From: Reyranella sp. CPCC 100927
Lineage (GTDB): Bacteria > Pseudomonadota > Alphaproteobacteria > Reyranellales > Reyranellaceae
Assembly (NCBI RefSeq): GCF_007859315.1
Contig: NZ_VOHA01000004.1
Span: forward strand, 434,001-498,000
Reading direction: 5' to 3'
Length of the DNA: 64,000 nucleotides
Part shown: one piece after another, positions 49,723 through 58,243 of the stretch
Layout: every line of letters starts with the position of its first letter
How positions within the stretch are numbered: the first letter of the stretch is position 1
The notes under the pieces: model-generated
Seen by the model: the letters and a program-made list of their open reading frames with translations, nothing else
Databases searched by the model: none
What the model was told of the DNA's origin: nothing
Made by a program: the position numbers and the translations under genes

Positions 49723-50259
49723 ATGACGACCCAGGCAACAGGGCAAGGCAGCAGTGCTCCGGAGACGGTTGAGTTCCGTGGTCGAGTGAAGTGGTTCAAC
49801 GCCACCAAGGGATTCGGGTTTGTGACAACCGAATCGGGCGGCGGCGATGCGTTCCTTCACATCACGGTGCTTCGACAGGCCGGGCATGAAGATATTGCGC
49901 CCGGCGTGACCCTTGGCTGCCATGCCACCAAGGGACCCAAGGGGTTGCAGGTGATGCGCATTACGTCGGTGGACCTCAGTACCGCCGGCCCGATGCCACG
50001 CCCGGAAGCGCCACAGGCGCCGACTGCCAGCGAGACATCGGAAGACGAAGCCGACTTCGTCGTCGGCTTGGTGAAGTGGTACAACGCCGAGCGCGGCTAC
50101 GGTTTCGTGTGCCCGCAAGCCACCGACAAGGACGTCTTCGTGCATGCCGCGACCTTGCGACGGCACGGTATCGAGAGCCTGACCCCCGGCCAGACCGTGC
50201 GCGTGCGCGTCACGACCGGCCCCAAGGGATTGCAGGTCGCCGAGATCCGGTTGTCGTAG
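49723..50259 (+). CDS. Double cold-shock domain protein
   Basis: The 178-residue form starts at the ATG at 49723; a GTG at 49708 in the same frame is also possible and I cannot decide. It has two cold-shock domains: VKWFNATKGFGFVTTES with DAFLHI, then after an acidic linker VKWYNAERGYGFVCPQ with DVFVHA. Both copies keep the RNP1 (GFGFV, GYGFV) and RNP2 aromatic residues. It likely binds single-stranded nucleic acid. The upstream 180 bases form a long leader with no other feature I can name. Confidence 0.92.
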   Translation: MTTQATGQGSSAPETVEFRGRVKWFNATKGFGFVTTESGGGDAFLHITVLRQAGHEDIAPGVTLGCHATKGPKGLQVMRITSVDLSTAGPMPRPEAPQAPTASETSEDEADFVVGLVKWYNAERGYGFVCPQATDKDVFVHAATLRRHGIESLTPGQTVRVRVTTGPKGLQVAEIRLS

Positions 50260-50263
50260 CGCA

Positions 50264-51232
50264 TCACTTGATCTCGCGAACGTAACTGTCCACCGGCACG
50301 TCGCGCTTGATCAGGCCGCGGGTCTTGAGAAACGCCGCGAAGCGCTCGTAGCGGGCACGATCGAGGCTGGCGGGATCGGCCGCCAGCAGCGGCAGCGTGT
50401 CCTTCCACGCCCGCCGATTCAACTCATTGGCGATTTCCTTGCCGCCGTACTTGGCGAATTCCGCCCAGGCCGCATCGGGATTGGCGCGCAGCCAAACCGT
50501 GGCCTCGCGGATCGCGTCCAGCAGGCGACGCATCTTTCCAGGGTCGAGACCGTCGCGACGGGCCACCAGGATCAACTCGTCGTAAACCGGCACGCCATGG
50601 TTCTCGACCAGGAAGGCGGTGCCCTTGAGCTGGGCGATGTCGAGGTCGTTGAGCTCGAAGTTGCGGAAGGCGCCGATCACTGCATCGACCTGCTTGGACT
50701 TCAGCGCCGTGGTGAGATTGAAATTGACGTTGATCAGGGTGACATCCTTCAACGTCAATCCGGCGGTTTCGATCATCGCGGCAAGGATCGCGTCCTCGAA
50801 GCCGGCCACCGAGTAGCCCACCTTCCTGCCTTTGAGGTCGGCGAGGGTCTTGACCGGACCATCGGCCAGCGAAACCAGGGCGTTCAACGGCTGTGCCACC
50901 AGCGCACCTATGCGGACCAGCGGCAGGGCTTCGCTGGCGCGTTCGGGGGCCACGAACATTTGAAGCTGCGGCTGATAGGATACCGCAATGTCACCCTTGC
51001 CGGCGGCGACCAGCTTGGGCGGCGCGCTGGGATCGGCCGGTACGATCAGGTCCACATCGAGATTCTGCTTGGCGAAAAAGCCTTTGGTCTTAGCGATCAC
51101 CAGCGCTGCGTGATCGGGGTTGAGGAACCAGTCCAGCAAGACGGTGAGCTTGTCTGCCGCCGCCGCGGGCCGGGCCGCGATGATGGCGCCGAGAGCCAGG
51201 CCGGCCAGCGTTTGTCGGCGATTGAGGATCAT
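50264..51232 (-). CDS. thiY: Thiamine-precursor binding protein ThiY
   Basis: The 322-residue protein has a Tat-like signal (ILNRRQTLAGLALGAIIAARPAAAADK) and the THI5/NMT1 fold: LDWFLNPDHAALVIAKTKGFF, PKLVAAGKGDIAVSYQPQ and LKGRKVGYSVAGFEDAIL. It is the last gene of the TPP-riboswitch operon with ThiX and ThiZ, so it binds the pyrimidine precursor (formylaminopyrimidine or hydroxymethylpyrimidine) in the periplasm. Confidence 0.92.
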   Translation of the reverse strand: MILNRRQTLAGLALGAIIAARPAAAADKLTVLLDWFLNPDHAALVIAKTKGFFAKQNLDVDLIVPADPSAPPKLVAAGKGDIAVSYQPQLQMFVAPERASEALPLVRIGALVAQPLNALVSLADGPVKTLADLKGRKVGYSVAGFEDAILAAMIETAGLTLKDVTLINVNFNLTTALKSKQVDAVIGAFRNFELNDLDIAQLKGTAFLVENHGVPVYDELILVARRDGLDPGKMRRLLDAIREATVWLRANPDAAWAEFAKYGGKEIANELNRRAWKDTLPLLAADPASLDRARYERFAAFLKTRGLIKRDVPVDSYVREIK

Positions 51233-51259
51233 GGCTGCTCCTTGTTCGTTGAAAGCTGC

Positions 51260-52006
51260 TCAAGAAGTGTGCGGTACCCATGGCATCGCGCGACGCAGCA
51301 GGGCGTCCGCCAGGAAGTAGAGCGCGACGCCGATGAGGCAGAGCATCACCAGCGCGGCGAACGCCAGCGCCGTCTGACCGCGGGCAAGCTGTTGCATCAT
51401 CAAGTAGCCCAGGCCGGCGCTGGCGCCGACCCATTCGCCGACGATGGCGCCGATGGGCGCGACGACCACCGCCACGCGCACGCCGGACGCGAAAGCCGGC
51501 AACGCTGCGGGCAAGCGAATGCGCATCAAGGTCGCTCGTGGCGGAGCGCCCATGATCTGGGCCAGGTCGAGCCAACCGGGATCGACACGGCGCAGCCCGT
51601 CGTAGAACGCGCTGGCGACAGGGAAGAAGATGATCAGCGTCGCCATCGCGATTTTCGAGGCCAGCCCATAGCCCAGCCACAAGACCAGAAGGGGCGCGAT
51701 GGCGAACACGGGCACCGCCTGGCTGATCACCATCAGGGGCAGCCCCCAGGCCCGCAGGCGAACCGAGCGTGCCATCGCCAAGGCGGCACCGCCGCCCAGG
51801 ATGACCCCCAGCACCAGCCCGATGATGATTTCCATCAGCGTCCACGCCGCGTGCTCGGCCAGCAGATCGCTGCGGTCCATGAATTCCAGTGCTACGACGC
51901 TGGGCGGCGGCAGGATGTAGTGCGGGATATCGCCCACCCACACAGCGGCCTCCCACAGCGCCAACAGCCCGGCGGCAATCAGCAGGGGGCGGAGCGATCC
52001 GGTCAC
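51260..52006 (-). CDS. thiX: Thiamine-precursor ABC permease ThiX
   Basis: The 248-residue membrane protein begins at a GTG that overlaps the ThiZ stop (GTGA). It has the SsuC/TauC-type permease layout: PLLIAAGLLALWEAAVWV, HAAWTLMEIIIGLVLGVILGGGAALAMA, FAIAPLLVLWLGYGLASKIAMATLIIFFPVASAFYDGLRR and the EAA-like loop APPRATLMRIRLPAALPAFASGVRVA. It carries the pyrimidine precursor across the inner membrane. Confidence 0.9.
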   Translation of the reverse strand: MTGSLRPLLIAAGLLALWEAAVWVGDIPHYILPPPSVVALEFMDRSDLLAEHAAWTLMEIIIGLVLGVILGGGAALAMARSVRLRAWGLPLMVISQAVPVFAIAPLLVLWLGYGLASKIAMATLIIFFPVASAFYDGLRRVDPGWLDLAQIMGAPPRATLMRIRLPAALPAFASGVRVAVVVAPIGAIVGEWVGASAGLGYLMMQQLARGQTALAFAALVMLCLIGVALYFLADALLRRAMPWVPHTS

Positions 52007-52851
52007 GACGCACCTCCAGCCGTTGCATCGGCCAGGCGCCGCAGCAATTCGGCCTGCGTCGCCAGCACACCGGGATCGGTCGCCGCTCGTGGCACGGCCC
52101 CCTGAGGTTCCCAGGCGGTGTCCAGTGTCGCCGGCGCGCCCGCCATGACATGGATGCGATGGCCCAGACGTGCCGCCTCCAGCGGATCGTGCGTCACCAG
52201 CAGCACGGTGCGGCCGACCAGCAGGCGGGCAGCGAGGTCCTGCAGCTGCAGGCGGCTGATCGCATCGAGGGCGCCGAACGGCTCGTCCATCAGGACGACA
52301 GGCCGGTCCTCGACCAGGGTACGCACCAGGGCGACGCGCTGGCGCATGCCGCCGGACAAGGCGTCGGGCCGTGCCGTCAGCCGATCGCCGAGGCCGACGT
52401 CCTGGAGCAACGCTGTGGCCCGCTGTCGGGCCTGAGCACGCGCCGCGGCATCGCCGCGCAGCCGTGGTCCCAGGGTCGCGTTGCCCAGAACGTCAAGCCA
52501 GGGCAGCAGCAGATCGGTCTGCGCCATGTAGGCGATGCGTCCGGTTAGTGCCTGCCCATCCGATGTCGTCAGCACCGTGCCATCTTCCGGCGCCAGCAGG
52601 CCGGCAATCATGCGCAGCAGGGAGGTTTTGCCGACACCGGACGGCCCCAGCAGACAGGTGGTACGCCCCGCCGGCAGCACCAGCGTCAGCCCGTCGAACA
52701 GCGCCGTGCCTTCGAACAGCACACGGGCGGCACTCAAGCGGATGGCCGGCGCCGCCGGCAGGCCGGTCGGCGCCGTTCCCGCGTCGCGTGCGAGGCCTTC
52801 AGGGTAATGACTGGAGGACGCCCCTGTCGGAGCGGCCGTGATCGACGACAT
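52003..52851 (-). CDS. thiZ: Thiamine-precursor ABC ATPase ThiZ
   Basis: The start is the ATG at 52851, with AGGGA nine bases upstream; a GTG six bases earlier is too close to that site. The protein (282 residues) has Walker A LGPSGVGKTSLLR, signature LSGGMRQRVALVRTLVE and Walker B VVLMDEPFGALDA. The first 40 residues are a low-complexity leader. It heads the thiZXY operon and is controlled by the TPP riboswitch that ends at its ribosome binding site. Confidence 0.92.
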   Translation of the reverse strand: MSSITAAPTGASSSHYPEGLARDAGTAPTGLPAAPAIRLSAARVLFEGTALFDGLTLVLPAGRTTCLLGPSGVGKTSLLRMIAGLLAPEDGTVLTTSDGQALTGRIAYMAQTDLLLPWLDVLGNATLGPRLRGDAAARAQARQRATALLQDVGLGDRLTARPDALSGGMRQRVALVRTLVEDRPVVLMDEPFGALDAISRLQLQDLAARLLVGRTVLLVTHDPLEAARLGHRIHVMAGAPATLDTAWEPQGAVPRAATDPGVLATQAELLRRLADATAGGAS

Positions 52852-52853
52852 GC

Positions 52854-52944
52854 TCACCCGTCCCTACGCCGGTGCGAACCGGATCAGGTTCCAGGGGTCG
52901 TCCTGTCAGACCTCTCAGCCGCCTGTCGCGGCTCCCCCCGGTGA
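52854..52944 (-). ncRNA. TPP riboswitch whose 3-prime end is the ribosome binding site
   Basis: Read on the minus strand, the aptamer has the conserved GGCTGAGA, ACCTGATC and GCGTAGGGA blocks in order. TCACC (52944-52940) can pair with GGTGA (52858-52854), closing the basal stem just after the conserved AGGGA at 52865-52861. That AGGGA is also the Shine-Dalgarno of thiZ, nine bases before the ATG at 52851, so ligand binding would hide the ribosome site directly, without a separate expression platform. Confidence 0.9.
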
Positions 52945-53045
52945 CAAGGTGCGATGATGGCGAGGTGTCGTGCATGCTGCAAGCGGCTTTCTTTTTGCCA
53001 TCTCTCCCCGCTACCATGCGCGCCGTCCAGCAGAGGAGGGTGCTC

Positions 53046-53429
53046 ATGGCGGTGGTGATGCGGGTCGAGGACATGGCCGGCGCGTTCGCCGAGGCATTCT
53101 CCGCCGGCAACCTGGATTCCCTGACCAGCCTTTATGAGGAGAACGCCGTGCTGGCGCCGCAGCCTGGCGCGCGCGTGGTCGGCAAGGCGGCCATCCGTGA
53201 GGCCTTCGCCCGCATGACCGCGCAGCGGCCACGCATGACCATGACGGCGGCCATGATCATGGAACGCGATGGACTGGCGCTCGTGCGCCACGACTGGGTG
53301 CTGACCGGCACCGATGCCGCGGGCAAGCCGACGGAGCGCAAAGGGACCAGTGCCGAGGTTTTGCGGCGTCAGCCCGATGGCCGGTGGCTCTATGTGCTCG
53401 ATCACCCGACCGGGGTGGACAAGGTATGA
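53046..53429 (+). CDS. SnoaL-like (NTF2-fold) protein
   Basis: I chose the ATG at 53046, which has GAGGAGGG upstream; 127 residues. VEDMAGAFAEAFSAGNLDSLTSLYEENAVLAPQPGARVVGKAAIREAF and LVRHDWVLTG are typical of the SnoaL/DUF4440 or SgcJ-type NTF2 fold. Such proteins are small enzymes or binding modules of many functions. Its stop overlaps the DUF192 start (ATGA), so the two are coupled. Confidence 0.8.
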   Translation: MAVVMRVEDMAGAFAEAFSAGNLDSLTSLYEENAVLAPQPGARVVGKAAIREAFARMTAQRPRMTMTAAMIMERDGLALVRHDWVLTGTDAAGKPTERKGTSAEVLRRQPDGRWLYVLDHPTGVDKV

Positions 53430-53950
53430 CGGTGAGCGCCGTGCGAAGCGATGCGTTGGTCGCGGTCGGACGACGGGTGGTCGCCGGCCTGTTTGCTCTT
53501 CTGGTCTTTGCCAGCATGGTGCCCGTTGCCGTGGCGCAACCGGCGCCGCCGGCGGTGGCGTTCGAGAAATCGAGCCTCGTCATCGACACTGCCGCCGGCG
53601 AGCAGAAATTCGATGTCGAGCTTGCGCTGACGCCCGAACAGCAGCAGCGCGGCCTGATGTTCCGCCAGAAGCTCGGCGTGCATGAAGGGATGCTGTTCGA
53701 TTTTGTCCGCACGCAGCCGCTGTCGTTCTGGATGGCCAACACGCTCATTCCGCTCGACATGCTGTTCATCAACGCCGACGGCACCATCGCGCGCATTCAT
53801 GCCAACACCGAACCGCTGTCGACCCGTAACATCGACAGCGGTTCGCCGGTGCGCGCCGTGCTGGAGATCAACGGCGGCGCCGCCCGCATGCTGGGAATCA
53901 AGCCCGGCGACACGGTGCGCCACGCCGTGTTCGGCAACGCCAAGCAGTAA
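53426..53950 (+). CDS. DUF192 family exported protein
   Basis: The 174-residue protein has an N-terminal hydrophobic signal (ALLVFASMVPVAVAQ) and one DUF192 domain: FDVELALTPEQQQRGLMFRQKLGVHEGMLFDFVRTQPLSFWMANTLIPLDMLFINADGTIARIH. The fold is a small beta-barrel of unknown function, often periplasmic. It follows the SnoaL-like gene with overlapping start and stop. A convergent gene of unknown function lies nine bases later. Confidence 0.88.
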   Translation: MTVSAVRSDALVAVGRRVVAGLFALLVFASMVPVAVAQPAPPAVAFEKSSLVIDTAAGEQKFDVELALTPEQQQRGLMFRQKLGVHEGMLFDFVRTQPLSFWMANTLIPLDMLFINADGTIARIHANTEPLSTRNIDSGSPVRAVLEINGGAARMLGIKPGDTVRHAVFGNAKQ

Positions 53951-53959
53951 CTGCTTGTC

Positions 53960-54658
53960 TCAGCGGCGGAAGGGCGGGGTCACGGCGGCTCCGGGCGTCT
54001 TACTGTAGGGGCCTGACTGAAACACCTTGGGGCCGACTGGCGACCATTTGATGCGCAGGATGTAGTCCCGCGGCGGCCCCACGCGCAGGACGCGCGCCAG
54101 ATTGTTGGCCAACCGCAATCCCGTGACGTCGCTGGCGTACTTCTTGTTGGCGTCAACGATGTCGTTGAAGACGAACACCAGGTTGTTGAATGTGACTGTG
54201 TAGACCCCCTGGGCCGGGGCCAGCCGCGTGGCCATCAGATTGCCTGTCACCTGGAAATCGCCGGCGCTCTTGTTGGAGCCGTGAAGCACGGCATAGCCCG
54301 TGCGGTAGCCACCCGTGCTGCTGCCGACTTCGGCGTGGAACGTGAGCTTGAAGGGGCGCGATAGGCGGCCGTTGTTGGCAGCGACTTCCGCCGCGAGAGA
54401 GTCGGCGTAGGCGCTGAGTTGCGTATCGATATGCCGGGCGAGGTTGGCTTCCGCCCGCATGTAGTTGGCCCATTTCGGGTTGTCGAACGTCACCTCGCCG
54501 TTGACTTTGCCCTCGAACCAGAGATCGAAGATCTCGCGGGCGTATTCGTCCAGATATTCCCTGATACCGGCGAGCATCGTTTGTGCCGTCGCGACATTCG
54601 CGACCTGCTCGAGGCTGGGTGAGAAAAGACGGGCAGGAATCGCCAAGACGGTCTCCAT
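53960..54658 (-). CDS. Unrecognised protein
   Basis: The 232-residue frame is open, has an ATG start and converges neatly on the DUF192 gene. I do not recognise the family. It has a mostly helical first half (EYLDEYAREIFDLWFEGKVNG, NYMRAEANLARHIDTQLSAYADSLAAEVAAN) and a beta-rich, Asn-rich second half (KLTFHAEVGSSTGGYRTGYAVLHGSNKSAGDF). No signal peptide or membrane segment is evident. A surface or contractile role would be speculation. Confidence 0.6.
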   Translation of the reverse strand: METVLAIPARLFSPSLEQVANVATAQTMLAGIREYLDEYAREIFDLWFEGKVNGEVTFDNPKWANYMRAEANLARHIDTQLSAYADSLAAEVAANNGRLSRPFKLTFHAEVGSSTGGYRTGYAVLHGSNKSAGDFQVTGNLMATRLAPAQGVYTVTFNNLVFVFNDIVDANKKYASDVTGLRLANNLARVLRVGPPRDYILRIKWSPVGPKVFQSGPYSKTPGAAVTPPFRR

Positions 54659-54841
54659 TGGTGGGCGGAAGTGTGCAAATCACCCCGCCGCGTTATGGCG
54701 CCCGCATCTAACAGAAATTATTTGAGCGGTCACTCTCTTTCTTTGCCGATTACGGATGAATGGGGTTCACCGATGGGCGGCTGCGTTTCGCTTGCTGGTG
54801 AAGCGGTGCGACCCGATCCTTCGATCACGAGGAGGAACACC

Positions 54842-55966
54842 ATGACGATCCTGATGAGCGACCAGAAGGTGACGCAGCGCATTCTCGAGCATATCGAAAA
54901 GGGCACTACCGATCTCAGCGACGACATCTGGCGGGAGCCTGTGGCGAACTATCGGTCGGGGGATCGGCTGGCTGCCGAAATTAACCTGCTGCGGCGGCTT
55001 CCGGTCCCGTTCTGTCCCTCGGCCGCGCTGGCGGAGGCGGGGGCCTACATCGCGCGCGAGGCCGCCGGCACGCCGATCATCGTCGTCCGCGGCCAGGATG
55101 GCGCGGTCAGGGCGTTCCGCAACGCCTGTCGCCATCGCGGCATGCTGGTCGCGACAGGCTCCGGATGCACCAAGGCCTTCGTCTGCCGGTATCACGGCTG
55201 GACCTACCGGCTTGACGGCAGCCTCAGCCACATCCCGCACGAGTACGGTTTCCCCGATCTCGACAAGGCGACGCACGGCCTTGTCTCCGTGCCTGCGGTC
55301 GAACGATCTGGATTGGTGTTCGTGGCGCAGGACGGCGACATCGACAACGCTGGCGTACTGGACACGTTGCCCGACCTGATCGGGCCGCAGCAGAAGATCT
55401 TTGCCAGGACTGAAAGCGAAACCGAAGCCAACTGGAAGATCGTGGCTGAGGGCTTTCTCGAGGGCTATCACATCCGCTCGACCCACCGCGATACGTTCTA
55501 TCCCTACGGATTCGACAATCTCAACGTGATCGAGCAGTTCGGCCGCAACAGCCGCGTGACCTTCCCGTTCCGACGCATCGCGAAGCTGGCGGACGTGCCG
55601 CCGGAACGCCGCCGCGTCGACGGGTTGTTGACCTACGTCTACCACCTGTTTCCCAACGTGATGATCGCAGTGCTGTCGCAGCACACCAAGGTGGTCCTTC
55701 TGGAGCCGGTGTCCATCGACCGCACGCGGTTGATCACGTTCGCACTGTCGAATATCGGCAGCAGCGACAGCGAGCAGCAGGAGGCCGTGGCCCGCGACGC
55801 CGCCTTCGTCGACCAGACCGGCGCTGCCGAGGATCGTGACGTGACCTGTGCGATTCAGCGCGGCATCGGCAGCGGTGCCAACACGGTCTTCACCTACGGA
55901 CGCTTCGAGGGTGCGATCGCGCATTTCCACCGCTCGCTCGATGCAGCATTGGCGACGGGATCCTAG
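54842..55966 (+). CDS. Rieske-type aromatic-ring-hydroxylating oxygenase, large subunit
   Basis: I chose the ATG at 54842 (GAGGAGGAAC upstream); 374 residues. The Rieske cluster ligands are C96-x-H98 (NACRHRG) and C115-x2-H118 (VCRYHGWTY). The mononuclear iron His pair is in EGFLEGYHIRSTHRD. It is a terminal oxygenase that would receive electrons from a reductase encoded elsewhere. The upstream gap (54659-54841) looks AT-rich in its middle but shows no defined site. Confidence 0.9.
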   Translation: MTILMSDQKVTQRILEHIEKGTTDLSDDIWREPVANYRSGDRLAAEINLLRRLPVPFCPSAALAEAGAYIAREAAGTPIIVVRGQDGAVRAFRNACRHRGMLVATGSGCTKAFVCRYHGWTYRLDGSLSHIPHEYGFPDLDKATHGLVSVPAVERSGLVFVAQDGDIDNAGVLDTLPDLIGPQQKIFARTESETEANWKIVAEGFLEGYHIRSTHRDTFYPYGFDNLNVIEQFGRNSRVTFPFRRIAKLADVPPERRRVDGLLTYVYHLFPNVMIAVLSQHTKVVLLEPVSIDRTRLITFALSNIGSSDSEQQEAVARDAAFVDQTGAAEDRDVTCAIQRGIGSGANTVFTYGRFEGAIAHFHRSLDAALATGS

Positions 55967-55982
55967 ATCTCGTCGCTGAAGT

Positions 55983-55999
55983 GCAACGAAGTTCGTTGC
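55983..55999. terminator. Hairpin after the Rieske gene
   Basis: GCAACGA (55983-55989), AGT and TCGTTGC (55993-55999) form a perfect seven-pair stem 17 bases after the Rieske stop. There is no T-run, so a terminator role is only likely by position. Confidence 0.4.
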
Positions 56000-56074
56000 T
56001 GTGACTGGGTTCCTTTGTCGGAAAATTGACAGTAGCCTCCCTCAGCATGTTGGGGTGCGTTGGGGGTAGAGGGA

Positions 56075-58162
56075 ATGAATTGCGGGGAGTCGCGCCGCCA
56101 TGGTCGTTGGGCGGCAGCCACGGTCGTTTTGTTCGTTGGTTGTGGTGGCGCATTCGCGCAGCAGTCTCCAGAAAACCCGAAGCCGCAGGAGTTGCCGCGC
56201 ACGGTCGTCACGGCGCCGCGGCCGGCCGAGGCGCAGCCGGTTGACGCTGCCAGCGAGCGCAGCATATCGGGCGAGCGCACGCTGTCGCGTCCGACAGCGC
56301 GACCTGGCGAAGCGTTGGAGGTGACACCCGGCCTGATCGTCAGCCAGCACAGCGGCGAGGGGAAGGCCAACCAGTACTACCTGCGCGGCTTCAACCTCGA
56401 CCATGGCACGGACCTTGCGATCACCCTGGACGGCATGCCGATCAACATGCGCACGCATGGCCACGGCCAGGGCTACGCCGACATCAACTTCCTGATCCCC
56501 GAACTGCTGCGCAGCGTCACCGTTCGCAAGGGACCGTACTTCGCCGACGAAGGTGATTTTTCGTCGGCTGGCGCGGTTCACCTGGCCTATGCCGATAAGC
56601 TCGATCGCAGCCTGCTGCAGGCCACGGGCGGTAGCTTCGGTTACTGGCGTGGGCTTGGCATGACATCGTTCGCGGTCGGACCGGGCACCGTGCTGGCCGC
56701 CGGTGAGGTCACCTTCTACGACGGGCCATGGAAGGTCGACGACAACGTCCGTAAGTTCAATGCCGTGGCGCGCTACAGCCAGGGGACGGACGATAACGGC
56801 TTTGCCATTGCCGCGATGGGCTATCACAACCGGTGGACCGCGACGGACCAGATCCCGGCTCGTGCGGTGTCATCGGGGCTGATCAATCGCTTCGGCTCAC
56901 TTGATCGCACCGACGGCGGCATTTCCAGTCGGTTCAGCCTGTCGGGGCGCTGGAGCCGATCGGATGACGACAGCAGCAGCCGGATCGAGGCCTATGCGAT
57001 CCGCAGCACGCTGAACCTGTTCAGCAACTTCACCTTCTTTCTCGACGATCCGGTCGATGGCGATCAGTTCCGGCAGCGCGACAAGCGCACCATCCTGGGC
57101 CTGAATGCGAGTCATACCTTCAAAGGTCGCCTGGGCGACCGGCCAACGGAGACCCGGATCGGCTTCCAGGGCCGCTTCGACGACATTCGCGTCGGCCTGC
57201 TCAAGACCCATGAACGCAAGACGCTGTCGACCGTTCGGGAAGACCGGGTGAAGGAGTCCAGTCTCGGCTTCTATATCCAGAACGCCACGCGCTGGACGGA
57301 CTGGCTGCGCACGAGCGTCGGTGTGCGCGGCGACTATTTTGATGCCCAGGTGCGCAGCGATACGCCGGCCAACTCGGGCAAGACGCACGATTTCATCGCC
57401 AGCCCCAAGGCGGGCCTGGTGCTGGGGCCGTTTGCCAAGACCGAGCTGTTCCTGAACGGTGGTTTTGGATTCCACAGCAACGACGTACGGGGTGTCACCA
57501 TCTCGGTCGATCCAATCGACAAAGTGTCGCCGCAGTCGCGCGTGCCGCTGCTGGTGCGCTCCAAGGGGGCCGAGATCGGCGTGCGCACCCAGGCGCTGAA
57601 GGGGCTCGACAGTTCGCTGGCGCTCTTCGTGCTGACCTTCGATTCCGAGATCCTGTTTGTCGGCGATGCCGGCACGACCGAGGCAAGCCGCCCCAGCCGG
57701 CGTGTCGGCATCGAATGGACGAACCACTACCAGGCTATGCCGTGGCTGGCGCTGGATCTTGACGTCGCCGTCACGCGCGCGCGTTTCACCAATCGCGATC
57801 CGGCCGGCAAGCGTATTCCCGGCGCGCCCGGTGTCGTGATCTCGGCTGGTGTCGAATTGGGCGAGGACCTGGGTTGGTTCGGCGCCCTGCGGCTGCGCTA
57901 TTTCGGGCCGCGTCCCTTGATCGAAGACAACAGCGTGCGTTCGCGATCGACGACATTGGTCAGCGGGCGCGTCGGCTATGCCTTCGATAATGGTGTTCGC
58001 GTTCAACTCGATGTCTTCAACCTGCTGAACAAGAAGGCCAGCCAGATCGACTATTTCTATGCCTCGCGCCTGCAGGGCGAGGCCCCCGACGGCGTCGATG
58101 ACCGCCATTTCCATCCCGCCGAGCCACGTGCCTTCCGTCTCACCTTGGCCAAGGTATTCTAA
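56075..58162 (+). CDS. TonB-dependent receptor
   Basis: The ATG at 56075 follows GGGGGTAGAGGGA; 695 residues with a signal peptide ending near FAQQ. The plug domain has PTARPGEALEVTPGLIVSQHSGEGKANQYYLRGFNLDHGTDLAITLDGMPINM and the rest is a beta-barrel that ends in the aromatic residue Phe (LAKVF). The plug style with HGTDLAITLDG is common but its ligand is unknown. It faces the copper-locus receptor with a strong hairpin between their stops. Confidence 0.88.
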   Translation: MNCGESRRHGRWAAATVVLFVGCGGAFAQQSPENPKPQELPRTVVTAPRPAEAQPVDAASERSISGERTLSRPTARPGEALEVTPGLIVSQHSGEGKANQYYLRGFNLDHGTDLAITLDGMPINMRTHGHGQGYADINFLIPELLRSVTVRKGPYFADEGDFSSAGAVHLAYADKLDRSLLQATGGSFGYWRGLGMTSFAVGPGTVLAAGEVTFYDGPWKVDDNVRKFNAVARYSQGTDDNGFAIAAMGYHNRWTATDQIPARAVSSGLINRFGSLDRTDGGISSRFSLSGRWSRSDDDSSSRIEAYAIRSTLNLFSNFTFFLDDPVDGDQFRQRDKRTILGLNASHTFKGRLGDRPTETRIGFQGRFDDIRVGLLKTHERKTLSTVREDRVKESSLGFYIQNATRWTDWLRTSVGVRGDYFDAQVRSDTPANSGKTHDFIASPKAGLVLGPFAKTELFLNGGFGFHSNDVRGVTISVDPIDKVSPQSRVPLLVRSKGAEIGVRTQALKGLDSSLALFVLTFDSEILFVGDAGTTEASRPSRRVGIEWTNHYQAMPWLALDLDVAVTRARFTNRDPAGKRIPGAPGVVISAGVELGEDLGWFGALRLRYFGPRPLIEDNSVRSRSTTLVSGRVGYAFDNGVRVQLDVFNLLNKKASQIDYFYASRLQGEAPDGVDDRHFHPAEPRAFRLTLAKVF

Positions 58163-58182
58163 ACCTGGCCCCTGGCCCGCAT

Positions 58183-58207
58183 CGGGCGAAAGCTCTGCTT
58201 TCGCCCG
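58183..58207. terminator. Strong hairpin between the two convergent TonB receptor genes
   Basis: CGGGCGAAAGC (58183-58193), loop TCT, GCTTTCGCCCG (58197-58207) form a perfect 11-pair stem. A second perfect palindrome, CACTCCCGGGAGTG (58229-58242), abuts the stop of the other receptor gene. No T-tract is seen, so a bidirectional terminator is inferred. Confidence 0.6.
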
Positions 58208-58243
58208 ACTGAGCGAGCGGAACGCCCGCACTCCCGGGAGTGT

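Noticed and set aside
50597-52105. A 502-residue plus-strand frame opposite thiYXZ
   Set aside because: It is the antisense of the three transporter genes; its sequence is His-, Arg- and Gln-rich with no domain.
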